Source: Lasiosphaeris hirsuta
Lineage: Eukaryota > Ascomycota > Sordariomycetes > Sordariales > Lasiosphaeriaceae
Reading direction: 5' to 3'
NCBI GenBank assembly: GCA_030549175.1
Contig: JAUKUA010000001.1
Location: 5,146,001-5,210,000 of the forward strand
Length of the DNA stretch: 64,000 nucleotides
The notes beneath the pieces were generated by a model. That model was given only the letters and a program-made list of their open reading frames with translations. It did no database searches and was not told where the DNA came from. The first letter of the stretch is position 1. Every line of letters starts with the position of its first letter. The position numbers and the translations under genes are program-made. Below, one piece after another: positions 32,487 through 42,200 of this stretch.

Positions 32487-33476
32487 ATGGCGGCAGCTCG
32501 ATCCTCGGCGCTGCGACACCTCACAAGCTGCTATGCGCGCGCGCCACGGGTCGTATCGCATCAGCAGCGCTGGGCGCAGGTCCACGATGTCCGCTTCCTC
32601 GCCACGACGCAGCATTCGCGCAGCGTGCTCGAAAAGTACCGCGACAAGCTCGACCGCAAGGCCCGCGAGGAGGGCCTCCCAGACATCGATACGCTCAAGC
32701 AAGCCTACGCCGACAAGATTGAGAAGCTCCGCAAGGAGGCCGATACCGTAGTCTCGCCAGCACCACCACTCCCCACGCCGCCGACCTCGCCGACCAACGC
32801 GGCGTCCTCCCCCTCGGCCCGGCCCCAATCAGACACCAAAGCGGCGTCTTCCTCTTCCGCATCTACAATCAAGCCCCTCTCCGCCATCCTCAACCTTCCC
32901 AAGGTCCGCGACCTCCCCGTCACCGAGCTGACCGCCATCTGGCGCCTGCGCCACGCCGCCGAGCCGCAGTCGCTCTGCGCCATCATCCCCGCGGCGCCGA
33001 CCTACGCGGCCATGGAGTCCGCCGCGCGCCAGTACCCGCAGTTTGTGCTGCCGGTGCCACACCCGGAGCAGGGCGCCGAGATGCACTTCTTGCAGTGGAC
33101 GTGGGACGCGGCCACGCGCTCGAGCACCGTCCTGTTCACGCAGCTCGCCGAGTACAAGGCGCGGGGAGAGTTCGCACAGCCGCACACAACGCTGACGCAC
33201 TACACGGACCTAGCCAGGGAGAAGGACGTGGTGTTGATGCTGGGGCACGTCATGGAGGATAGGGGGGTACAGGTGGAACATGCGAGGTGGTTGGTCCTGT
33301 GCTTGCAGAGGTTCTACGGCGGCTGGGATGCCGTGATAGACAAGGAGACGGGGGTGGAGGCCGCCATGGCCAAGGAGAGGGCGGTGGAGAGGAGGCGTTT
33401 GCTTGAGTGGTTTGCCAAGGGCGATGAGAGGTTCAGCGTGGAGAAGTTGATGGACGAAGCTGAACGGATGGGTTAG
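32487..33476 (+). CDS. ATP11: F1-ATPase assembly chaperone ATP11 (ATPAF1)
   Basis: Intronless 329-residue mitochondrial matrix chaperone that binds free F1 beta subunits and prevents their aggregation during ATP synthase assembly. The N-terminus MAAARSSALRHLTSC is Arg/Ala/Ser-rich without acids, a typical matrix-targeting presequence. A KYRDKLDRKAREEG helix, a Ser/Pro-rich low-complexity linker (about residues 90-130) and the conserved ATP11 domain follow. The domain starts at IKPLSAILNLPKVRDLP, continues through LTAIWRLRH and PVPHPEQGAEMHFLQW, and ends near LCLQRFYGG. Length matches fungal ATP11 proteins. It is convergent with the CoA-ligase gene, with about 210 bp between stops. Assignment rests on domain sequence and presequence. 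Confidence 0.9.
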   Translation: MAAARSSALRHLTSCYARAPRVVSHQQRWAQVHDVRFLATTQHSRSVLEKYRDKLDRKAREEGLPDIDTLKQAYADKIEKLRKEADTVVSPAPPLPTPPTSPTNAASSPSARPQSDTKAASSSSASTIKPLSAILNLPKVRDLPVTELTAIWRLRHAAEPQSLCAIIPAAPTYAAMESAARQYPQFVLPVPHPEQGAEMHFLQWTWDAATRSSTVLFTQLAEYKARGEFAQPHTTLTHYTDLAREKDVVLMLGHVMEDRGVQVEHARWLVLCLQRFYGGWDAVIDKETGVEAAMAKERAVERRRLLEWFAKGDERFSVEKLMDEAERMG

Positions 33477-33688
33477 CACCTTGTATGGTCCAAATGCCGA
33501 ATGTGAAGAGAGCTGTATATCATAGCTGTGTGTATGGGGTGGGTGGGTGTGATTATGGTCTTTGGATTATACGGCATTATAGCTGCGGCGTTGGAAGGAA
33601 AATATTAGACAGGCTTGCACACATGAATGATGTTAAGATATATTAAATATCTACAGGCAGCACGAAGTACTATCCAAAACCAAGATAC

Positions 33689-35651
33689 TCATAACTTGGC
33701 ACCCTCGACCCGGTTGTCTTCTTTCGCTTGCTCCCTCACTAGCCTCCTCAAGATTTTGCCACTCGGCGACTTAGGAACTTGATCAACGAAGCGAATGCCC
33801 CCACGTAGCTTCTTGTGCGGCGCAACCTGTGTTGCCATCCACTCAATCAACTCCCTCGCCTTTCTGTCACTCGCCGCGACCCCTTGCCGGAGGACTAAGT
33901 AGGCTCGCGGCACCTCTGTTGCCAGGGACGGGTCGTCCACTCCAATGACACAGGCATCGGCTACATCGGCATGGCTTATAAGAATGCCTTCGAGTTCTGC
34001 TGGCGGAACAGGGAATCCATCTGTATCGAACAGAATCTTAGTCAAAGATACTAAAGAAATTCGAAAGGGGTAGGGGGCGCTTACTGTACTTGATGAGCTC
34101 CTTAAGGCGATCTACGCAGTAGTAGTTTCCCCACTTGTCGCGGCGGAATACATCCCCAGTCTTGAAGTAGCCGTCGGGAGAGAACGCCGCATTGGTTCGT
34201 TCTTGGTTGTTGTGGTATCCCTTGAAGACGTTGGGACCCTTTACCCAGAGCTCCCCCGCCTAAGATCAGGATGTCTAATTAGTATCACACTCCCTGCAGT
34301 ATCGCTTTGGGTTTGGGGTGGCAGACCTCGTCATCAGCAACCTCTTTTCCATCTTCGTCCACAACCTTTGCTTCCATATTTGGGAATAGCTTTCCTACCG
34401 AGCCCATAAACTTGGCCCATTCGTTGACAGTTTGGCAATGCACGACCGGGCTTGTTTCGGACAGCCCAAACCCTTGCTTAACCGGAATCTTCAGTCGATT
34501 CCACACAGCCTCTGTAAGTTCCCTAGCTAGGGGCGCAGCGCCTGAGTGGAGCACCTTGAGTGATGTGAGGTCATACTTGTCCACGAGAGGGTGCTTGCTG
34601 AATGCTAGAACCACGGGCGGCGGGATGTACATAAATGTGATGCCGTAGTTTTGAATCGTCTGTAGAACCTTCTTGAGGTCGAAGCGCTCGAGAACGACAA
34701 CTTGCCAGCCGGAATATATCGACATCAATATACAAGATGTCAGTCCCTGCCAATAGTTAACTACCTCGGTCGAGAAAAACTTCGTCACTCCACGAAGGGA
34801 AGGGTCGTACGTAGATGTGGAAAAAGGGGAGAACACCCAGCTGTTTGTCTCCCTTTCCGTCATACCCTCCATTGGGTAGCCACTGGCTTCCCTCGACGTA
34901 CTGCATCTGCAAGACGTTGGAAACCATATTGTAGTGTGTCAGACATACCCCTTTGGGCATGCCCGTTGTGCCTGAGCTGTAGACGAGGAAGGCAAGATCA
35001 TCCTTCGGTGAGATCTTGTTTTTTTCGTAGCGTCCCGTGTAGCTTGTGCTGCGGATGCTGCAAAAGTGCTTGAACTTCCCCGATGCATCTCGTCGGTCCC
35101 CTATTAGGATGATACGGTTTTCGGGGATGCCGGCTCGGGCGGCAGCCTCGAGGGCCGTCTTCAAAAACGATGCCTGCGTTACAAGGGCTCTGGCACTCGA
35201 GTCTTTCAGCTGGAAGGCGAGCTCATCGACCGTGTATAGCGGGTTGGCAGGGGAAACGACACCGCCCGCCCACGTTGCGCCGAGTGTGACGATTGGGGTC
35301 TAGATTGGCCATGTCAGCATCGACAGCACATGATGTCAAGGGGTTGAAGACGGATGGTGCTGCTTGTGTGGCCATTGGTCTCTTGAAACCGAGTTCACCT
35401 ACATCAACGGAATTGGGCGTGTAGAGAGCCAGAACATGTCCCCTTTTCCACTGCCACAGCGCCTTCATTCCCTCGCCAAACTCGATTGATGCACTGCGGA
35501 GGCCTGCCCAGCTATACGTTCGCCCCGTCTCTCCGCAAGTCACAATCTCCTTGGTTGAAGGAAACCCCCTGCGGTTCTGGTCGAACACCAGGGACCAAAG
35601 GTCGACATCGGTGGGGATGACGACAGGCGGGAAGGACGAGGCATGCGGCAT
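33689..35651 (-). CDS. Peroxisomal 4-coumarate-CoA-ligase-like acyl-CoA synthetase
   Basis: A 554-residue ANL-superfamily adenylating enzyme that activates a carboxylic acid with ATP and joins it to CoA. Five minus-strand exons: 35403-35651, 34811-35299, 34327-34746, 34085-34259 and 33689-34020; introns are 64-103 bp and every phase agrees, although one donor is GTCTGC. The P-loop YSSGTTGMPKG is residues 190-200; later motifs are GFGLSETSP, YFKTGD and PKSPSGK, with the catalytic Lys at 533. The start fits the family's MP...PPVVIP N-terminus. The protein ends GAKL, a canonical-type PTS1 (AKL), so peroxisomal import is likely. Substrate could be a phenylpropanoid, phenylacetate or a medium/long-chain acid; the sequence does not decide. 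No biosynthetic genes flank it. Confidence 0.9.
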
Positions 35652-36182
35652 TGCGATCAGTTGCAAGATGCTCCCAGGTACGTTGCGAGGTTACCTGCTG
35701 AGCTCTGTGCACGAGAGGAAACAAACACCGCCAGCGAGGGCACTACAGCGCAAGCGATGCCAGCAAACGACGTCCGTTCTTGGACTTTTAACTCGGCCAT
35801 TGCATTGTCAACTCCGGGCACGGTGAGGGGACGGCCAGCATCGGTTCTCCAAAACTCCGACAAAGCGGCTCTCCGCACACCCTGGCAGCTGACCAAGTAA
35901 TAATAATGCATACATAGGTGTTGAAAGCTGATCCCCGCCCTTATAAACACAGGAAGCTTTTACATTTATATCTTATTGGCGTTGTTGTGGATGTGGTGCT
36001 TGGGAAACGCCGACACCATCAAGTGGGGAGACGGGGGAGTGAAGGACGACATCGTGAATAGGTCAAGGGGGTGCGCATCCCAAGATAGGAAGGAGAAAAA
36101 AAAAACGCCAAATCGATAGTAAAGGAATGAAGAACAATAGAAGCGTCACGAAATGCGTAACGTAAAAACAAAACTGTTCAGC
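35652..36182. other. Upstream region of the CoA-ligase gene
   Basis: About 530 bp upstream of the minus-strand CoA-ligase gene and downstream of the tRNA. It contains A-rich patches near 36098-36110. No gene recognised. Confidence 0.4.
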
Positions 36183-36186
36183 AAAA
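36183..36186 (-). terminator. RNA polymerase III terminator (TTTT)
   Basis: Four T residues on the minus strand begin five bases after the tRNA discriminator base, as expected for pol III termination. Confidence 0.7.
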
Positions 36187-36190
36187 TAGA

Positions 36191-36278
36191 AGTTCTCGAG
36201 GCGATTTGAACGCCTGACCTATCGGATCCAACCATGGGGGAACTGCAGCCGATTGCTCTACCCCTGAGCTACGAGAAC
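36191..36278 (-). tRNA. tRNA-Cys (GCA) with 16-nt intron
   Basis: The minus strand folds as a full cloverleaf. The acceptor stem GTTCTCG/CGAGAAC has 7 pairs, and the D-arm is GCTC-loop-GAGC. The anticodon stem ATCGG/CCGAT has 5 pairs, and the T-arm is AGGCG-TTCAAAT-CGCCT. The loop CT-GCA-G gives anticodon GCA at 36244-36246. A 16-nt intron (36227-36242) sits after purine 37, the canonical eukaryotic position. The discriminator base at 36191 is U, a known tRNA-Cys identity element, which supports the call. A-box and B-box sequences are present. The CCA end is not encoded, as normal in nuclei. Confidence 0.93.
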
Positions 36279-37530
36279 AAGCAATCTCAAATTTCTAAAA
36301 ACTCTTATTGTTGCATATTAACATAATTATTTTAAACTATAGCATGGCTTGGTTGAGGGGAGGAAAAGTGGTGGAGGCATCGAGATATGGGTACGCGAAG
36401 AGTACTTTGTAGCTCTTGTGGCGGTGGGTAAAACGCCCAGACCAGCAGGTAGTGGGCCAGTACTCAGACCCTCAAGCTCTGGCCCGCTTGTGCTTTGTCA
36501 AGTCCATCCTGTCATCCCATGATAAACCAGCAACATCGGCAAGATTTCGCGGGTCATCAGAACTGCGTAAATCGAGACACTGTACCATGGGAACAGAAAC
36601 CGAGGGCAGCAAACGCAGGAATAATCTTCAAAACACAACCGCACTTTTTATACCGGGTCTAATAATAGTGTCGAGATGGATGTCCACATCGTCGCTCACT
36701 CGATTTCGAAATCGCAAGGTACCTCCACGGGCCTGGTCCCCTGCAACTACAACGAAGAGCGAGAACATGACCGGGACGGCAACGGATAAAACCCAGATGG
36801 TGACAGCCCAAAATGCCACGTGTTTTGGCCCAAGATATTGTCGTCGGGGGTTTGCCGTTTGACACCATCTTGCGTCAGACATGCGAGTTCACGCACCCTA
36901 AACTAAATCGTAACCTAGTGTCGCAGGGGTGTGAGGCAGATCGGATAAGTGCGACACCGTCGAGACGGTGCTTGGCGATGAGGTTCGGTAAAGCGGCCCA
37001 GGCACTCCAAAAAGGGAGCACAGGCCGGGTCTGGGGGACTGCTCAGAGCAGCACCAGGCATATTATACCCCAGTCCACTTGATCGCGGAGATCCATGGGG
37101 CGAGCCAGTGCTTGGGCGCCCGAGAGAGAGGTGTTACCGAGCACCAACCTGGTAGACATTGATGGCATCCGGGGTTTGTTTTGCAGGCCTCCTTCGCCCC
37201 GGTTTTCGTTCCCCTTGGAACACAGCTTCTGTTTATCATCGCCCTGGGCATGTTTGGTAGGATCTTCAAGTACGACCATGCATCTAGTGTATACATGAAC
37301 AAAGGCGTGCTCGTAACTATAAGATCCCCGAAATACCCAGGCCTACAACAGTGTTATTCCTTCTCATATCATCTCATCTAGTACTACCTCATTCTCCCTT
37401 TCTATTCTCTTGTCAATATTATTCCCTCACAGCTGTGCTGTCTTAGCTTGGACGTTTTTATCATACATCTCGCTGTTCTTTCCCGATTTTCCTTTACACA
37501 GACACCCACCGCCATCCACTTCTAGCCAAG
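36279..37530. other. Intergenic region tRNA-Cys / secreted-protein gene
   Basis: About 1.25 kb. A TATAAG at about 37320 could serve the secreted-protein gene at 37531. A short minus-strand frame with a hydrophobic stretch is listed separately. Otherwise nothing supportable. Confidence 0.4.
36628..36882 (-). CDS. Possible small membrane protein, doubtful
   Basis: An 84-codon ATG-initiated frame on the minus strand. Residues of about 22-46 form one long hydrophobic run (HVAFWAVTIWVLSVAVPV and on to FVVVAG) that could span a membrane, followed by a charged tail with Arg and Asp. No family recognised. A longer frame of 148 codons is open antisense, and no neighbouring exon was found, so this may be chance. 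A TATA-like GGTATAAAAAG lies inside its own C-terminal part, which argues against it. I list it only because of the clean membrane segment. Confidence 0.2.
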   Translation of the reverse strand: MSDARWCQTANPRRQYLGPKHVAFWAVTIWVLSVAVPVMFSLFVVVAGDQARGGTLRFRNRVSDDVDIHLDTIIRPGIKSAVVF

Positions 37531-38116
37531 ATGTACTTCAAGACAGCAGTCGTCTTCTCTCTCCTCACTTCGGCCCTGGCTCTTCCAGCTCAAAACATGG
37601 ATCGAATCACCAGACGGGCCGTCCTCTCGGCACAAGACTACTCTCAATTCCAAGTCTCAGGCGGTGTAGGCGGAAACGCCCTTGCCGAAGTGCAAGCAAA
37701 GTTCCCGGTATGACAACTTCCCTCTCTCGTCGATTATGAGAACATATCAACTAACAGTAATGATTCAGATCAATGTCGCCAATGTTGACGCTGCGGACCT
37801 CGCAATTCTCAAGAAAGCCGGCCAGGTAGCCGAGTCGGCCGAAACACAAGCGGGCGGGTTCAACGAGGCCATCGAAGCAGCAGGGGGCACCAAAACCACC
37901 GCGGGGAAGGCTCTACAGGTCGGCAAGATCAAGAATAAGGTCCTGAAGTTGCAACTTTCAGTTCTGGTCCTCCAGGCTCAGATTGCCGCCGGAGAAGATA
38001 GGGCAGCAAAGTTGGCCGAGCAGACGACAAAGCTCAGCAAGAATATTCAGCTCGACGAGGCCGCAGCTGGGCAGAAGAGCACGAGTGTGGATTTCCAGGG
38101 GAGCAGCCAGCCATAA
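37531..38116 (+). CDS. Small secreted protein, cysteine-free, conserved fungal type
   Basis: Predicted 174-residue secreted protein. The start MYFKTAVVFSLLTSALALPA is a clear signal peptide, followed by a possible dibasic site at RITRRA. The mature part has no cysteine and is rich in Ala, Lys, Gln and Glu with long helical stretches (AVVSA-like repeats are absent), including KIKNKVLKLQLSVLVLQAQIA. Exons 37531-37707 and 37769-38116 are joined in phase 0 across a 61-bp intron, giving AKFP-INVANVDAADLAILK. I recall similar small secreted proteins annotated in many Sordariomycetes and Dothideomycetes with no assigned function, but cannot verify this here. It could be a cell-wall-associated or host-interaction protein; no activity is assigned. 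Confidence 0.82.
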
Positions 38117-39238
38117 AAGGGGACGGGAGCTAAAGGAAAATATTGGTCTGTAATGACTGACTGCCAACACGAAGTGAAAGCGGTGCACCGAGATGGGAGG
38201 ATGCCTTGTCAGTTTGTGAGAAGGGTCAAGGGAAAGGGGGAAATCCAACCCTCTGTTCAATGCTTTGGTCAAGCGTGAGCTGGCGGTGTCTAGGTAATAC
38301 CGGCTTTGTTTGATTTTGCATGGCAGCAATTGTGGCTTTACGTTGCTATCGATAGGCAGAATGTATTGCTGGTATTTTTAAAGTTATTTTTGGATACAAT
38401 GATGGAGGCATGGTTACCGCTGATCTTGTAGGGAAATCTGGCTCGGCAAGAGTACCGGGAGAATAGGATACCAAGTTCTCGCTCTGGGCTGAGGGTCGGG
38501 GATAATAGCTAGTTGTTAAGTGAGGCCAATCGCGGGAAAGACTGATATCAAAACAGAGTTTTAGATTTCGAGTGGGGGCCACGGGGGCTTGAGATGGATG
38601 AATGAGTAAACTAATTGACTCAGCTAATTGTTACCCAGCAAAACGGGAGACAACCTATGATGCCAGCAGGCCGTGGCACGGGGCAGGCCCCTTGCCCAGG
38701 CAAGGGGCGTCCCCTGGCGACCTTAGGTGGGAATGATGTCGGGGTCCCCGCTTCTTAGATGCGGAGGATCCTCATTGGGCGATCACCTTGCGGGCCGGTA
38801 CGTACCTTGAGCTTCTAGGAACATTCCTTGCCTTAGGTGGGCTCAGGAGTGTAAATGCTATCTCTTGTCAGATGTAGCTGCAAATGCAAATGCGCCAGCG
38901 CTCTGAGACGAAACCCACAAACCTGACGACAAGCGATATCGCCAGCACTACTTCGAGCACGTGTTAGTAACCCATTGCTTGGCGCCGATCTAGCTTCGTT
39001 GTACTGCTCCCGTCTTCTCGACATCGCGGGCTTTCCACCGTGACGTCCCGCCTCTCAACCAGCTTCCCCAGCACCGCGATCCAACACCGATAACCCGACA
39101 AACCAACCATTACCACCACGCCGAATTCCACATCACCGTTAGACTGGTTCTAGTTGCTTGTGGCGTGTTCCGGGCCTTGCCAATGGTGGTGAAACCACTG
39201 CCCAAACTACACCGGGAGCTCTCGAGCGCGTTGAATGA
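38117..39238. other. Intergenic region with perfect palindrome
   Basis: About 1.1 kb between two plus-strand genes. It contains the palindrome at 38687-38708 and two copies of CCTTAGGTGGG at 38721 and 38831. No gene recognised. Confidence 0.45.
38687..38708. repeat. Perfect inverted repeat, 10-bp arms, 2-nt spacer
   Basis: Arms GCCCCTTGCC and GGCAAGGGGC are separated by CA. Symmetry is exact and GC-rich, so a cruciform or a dyad protein-binding site is possible. About 530 bp upstream of the Vrl1-like ATG. Confidence 0.85.
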
Positions 39239-42200
39239 ATGCAACCTCTAAACCCATTCCTCGGCGCTTTCTCCAAGAGCCCCTTTCTCGCCCAGTGCTC
39301 GCCCCCTCAACAGCACATCCTTCTTGTGCCCTCGACCGATGTCCTTCTCGACTCCCGCGACACAGAGACCGGTGCCCCGCTGTCGGCCACCATAAACTCG
39401 GAAGAATTCCTGGGAAGCCATGTGCTGCGCATCCCGGCGCCCAAGGGCCATGTCGCGGGGGGGAAGGATGCGGCGCAGAACCTGCGCGAGATGAGAGGGA
39501 AACAGAGAGTCTACAATACCATCAATGGTCGGAGCATTGTTATCAAGGACAACTACATCTTCACCAACAAGGGTGTGCACTATTTCCCCCAACAAGCTCG
39601 ATATCTACGCACCTATAATGTGATGTACTGACATCTCCCTAGGGTTCAAGTCCTTGGTGCAGGCCAACTTGTCGAGCGACGCTATTTGGTACCCCGATAC
39701 TCTCGATCCGAGACCGTTCTTGATCTACTACATATCACGTCCGCTAGTTGGGTCGTGGGACGAGGTTAAAATTACGCCTGCGTTGCTCCCAGCCGAGCCC
39801 AGCGAAGAGCAAAGCCTTCAGCGCAGACCAGCAGCACCCGAGTCCAGCGATTCTACCCTGCCGCGAAAAAAGGACATCAAGAGCTTCCATGAGCTCCTCA
39901 ATAACTTCCCTGCGATTGCTAGGCAGATGCAGGGGGGGCTCGAAAAGCTGTTTCGTGAATTTACACTTGTGTTTGAGCGGCCGTTGCCACCTCCGCCATC
40001 CGCAAACATCATCCCCGACCCAGAACCCGAAGGTCCCATAGCAAGCGCCATGAAGAAGGCGAGGTCTAACAGCACTGGCAATCTGGGCTTGACCAACGGG
40101 ATCCGGGCCTTGGACGGTTTCTTCGCCGAGGATGACGAGGATGTAATGAGGGCTTCACTGGAGACTGCTGTAACCGCCGCCATTGATCTCTTCCAAAGTG
40201 TTGATAAGCAACAGCTTTCCCTACTAGGCGCAACAACCGAGCTCACGGGTCCGATTGTGGAGCGAATGATCGAACGCTATGTGACAGAGAATGTGCACCA
40301 TCTTATGTTTCCGCGGTTGGCTGGTCTCAAGCGACCCGATGATCTGGAGTTGGAAGCCAAGATTCGCCAAATGGACTTTATCGACATCTCGCAGTTAGGC
40401 ATCATTATTGAAGGCGGGTCTCGGGTCAAGCGTGATGTCATTTCGCAACTGGGACGCGCGGTGGAAGAGTTCCGGAAGATGCCCAATGCTACTTGTCCCC
40501 AAGAGATGATGGAGATACTCCTTTCTACCACTAAAGCGGCAACACAGCTCACCAATACGCCTAGGGCCGGGGAGACACCGCGGCTAGCTTCTGAAAAGCC
40601 CATCTTGACTATCAACGCAGATACTTTAGTCTCGCTTTTGTTGTACGTGGTGATCAAAGCTCAGATCAAACACCTGCACGCGAGGTTGATATACATACGG
40701 CATTTTATTTTCATCGATGACGTCGATAATGGCGAGATGGGGTACGCCTTGAGCACTTTTGAGGCCGTCCTGTCGTATCTCGACCGCGAATCTGGGGGCT
40801 TGCGCAGAGCAAGCCGGCGCAATAAGGCCCTCTGGGATGCAACATCGAAGGGCAACATGACGGAACTCAGAAATATCATGGAGCCCGATGCTATTGACGA
40901 CGACGACGATTTTGCTGTTGATTCACCCCTATCATCTAGGAGGGCGTCCTCAAGCGGCTGGAGCTTTACAAATGGCACGTCAATGCGATCCTCGTCAGCC
41001 TTCACCGTTTCTGAGAGGTTTTCTCTCGGTTCTGGCCTCAGCCATGTCTTTCCCTTTCAGGATGGGGGCGATGTAGGGGAGGGTATTGTCTCTCCTCCAC
41101 CCAAAAGGGTTAAGAAGGTAGCCATGGATACCCGGAGTATGTCGAGCAGTTCCGAGGTCTCTTTCCGGTCGAGAGCAACGAGTATCGGTACTTTCGCCAG
41201 CGGCATCGAGGGCGACACTTCGATCGAGCGCCTGTCTCAGACCCAGAATTCGCTTGGAGACTCGGTCCTGATGATGGCCATCCAGAACAAGCAACGAGAT
41301 GCTCTGAGGTACCTTCTCTCACTGAGGCAATATTACTCGGCGCCTTTTATCCTCGACGACAGAAATAATGAAGAGACTACACTGTTTAGCGCTGCCGTCC
41401 AGCTGGGGGAAGAGCCCCTCATTAATATGGTTCTTGATTCTCTTCTCGCATCGACAGACGTTGAAAAGATTCGGGATTACTTCTCTGTCCAGGATATATG
41501 GGGTCGGAGTGCAGCCCATTACATGTTTCACGCCCCCTTTCTGATACCAAAAATCGGTCGGATGCTGCCATGGCGGCAAAAGGACAAAAATGGTCAGACG
41601 CCTCTTTTTGCCTTGTGTCGGTCCTACGACCATCCGAGTTATCACACTATGGTACAGGAGGCGTTGGATGTAGCCACAAAAACACAGGGGGATGGCGAAC
41701 CCCTCCACCTGGACGACCACGTCGATGCCAAGGGAAATACCCTGTTACATATTGTCAACGATGCGAAGCTAGCCATGCGTATTCTCAAGCATTGCGACGT
41801 AGATGTCAATGCGACAAACGAGAAGAGGTTTACAGCTCTGATGGTTGCAAGCAAGTACGGCCGCTTCGAGATGGTTCGAGTGCTATTCGGTGATGCACGC
41901 GTCGATGTCGCCGCCAGGGAATTGCGGGGGCTGACAGCAGTTGAACTGGCCAAGGACGACGAAGTTCGAAACAAGATTGATGACCTCAACCTGTTTACAC
42001 TCAGCCCTGGTACCGACTCGCGAACAACTGGCGTCGTGAGGGCTTACTTTGTTGAGGATGCATCGATTCGCTTCGTACTCAAATCAGGGGCACCTGTAGA
42101 CAAGCACAGCTATGCTGTAACGACATGCCGGCGCTCGCTTACCGATTTTGAGCACCTCGCCCGGCTGCTCCAGATGGAGAACCCAGCGTCATGGATCCCG

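Noticed and set aside
10213..35651. Biosynthetic gene cluster linking the lipase and CoA ligase
   Set aside because: They are about 22 kb apart with PRP39, CCP1, ATP11, 14-3-3 and phosphatase genes between; no synthase, P450 or cluster regulator is present.
36416..36862. 148-codon plus-strand frame next to the tRNA
   Set aside because: No domain, low-complexity Arg/Thr content and no flanking exons; probably noncoding.
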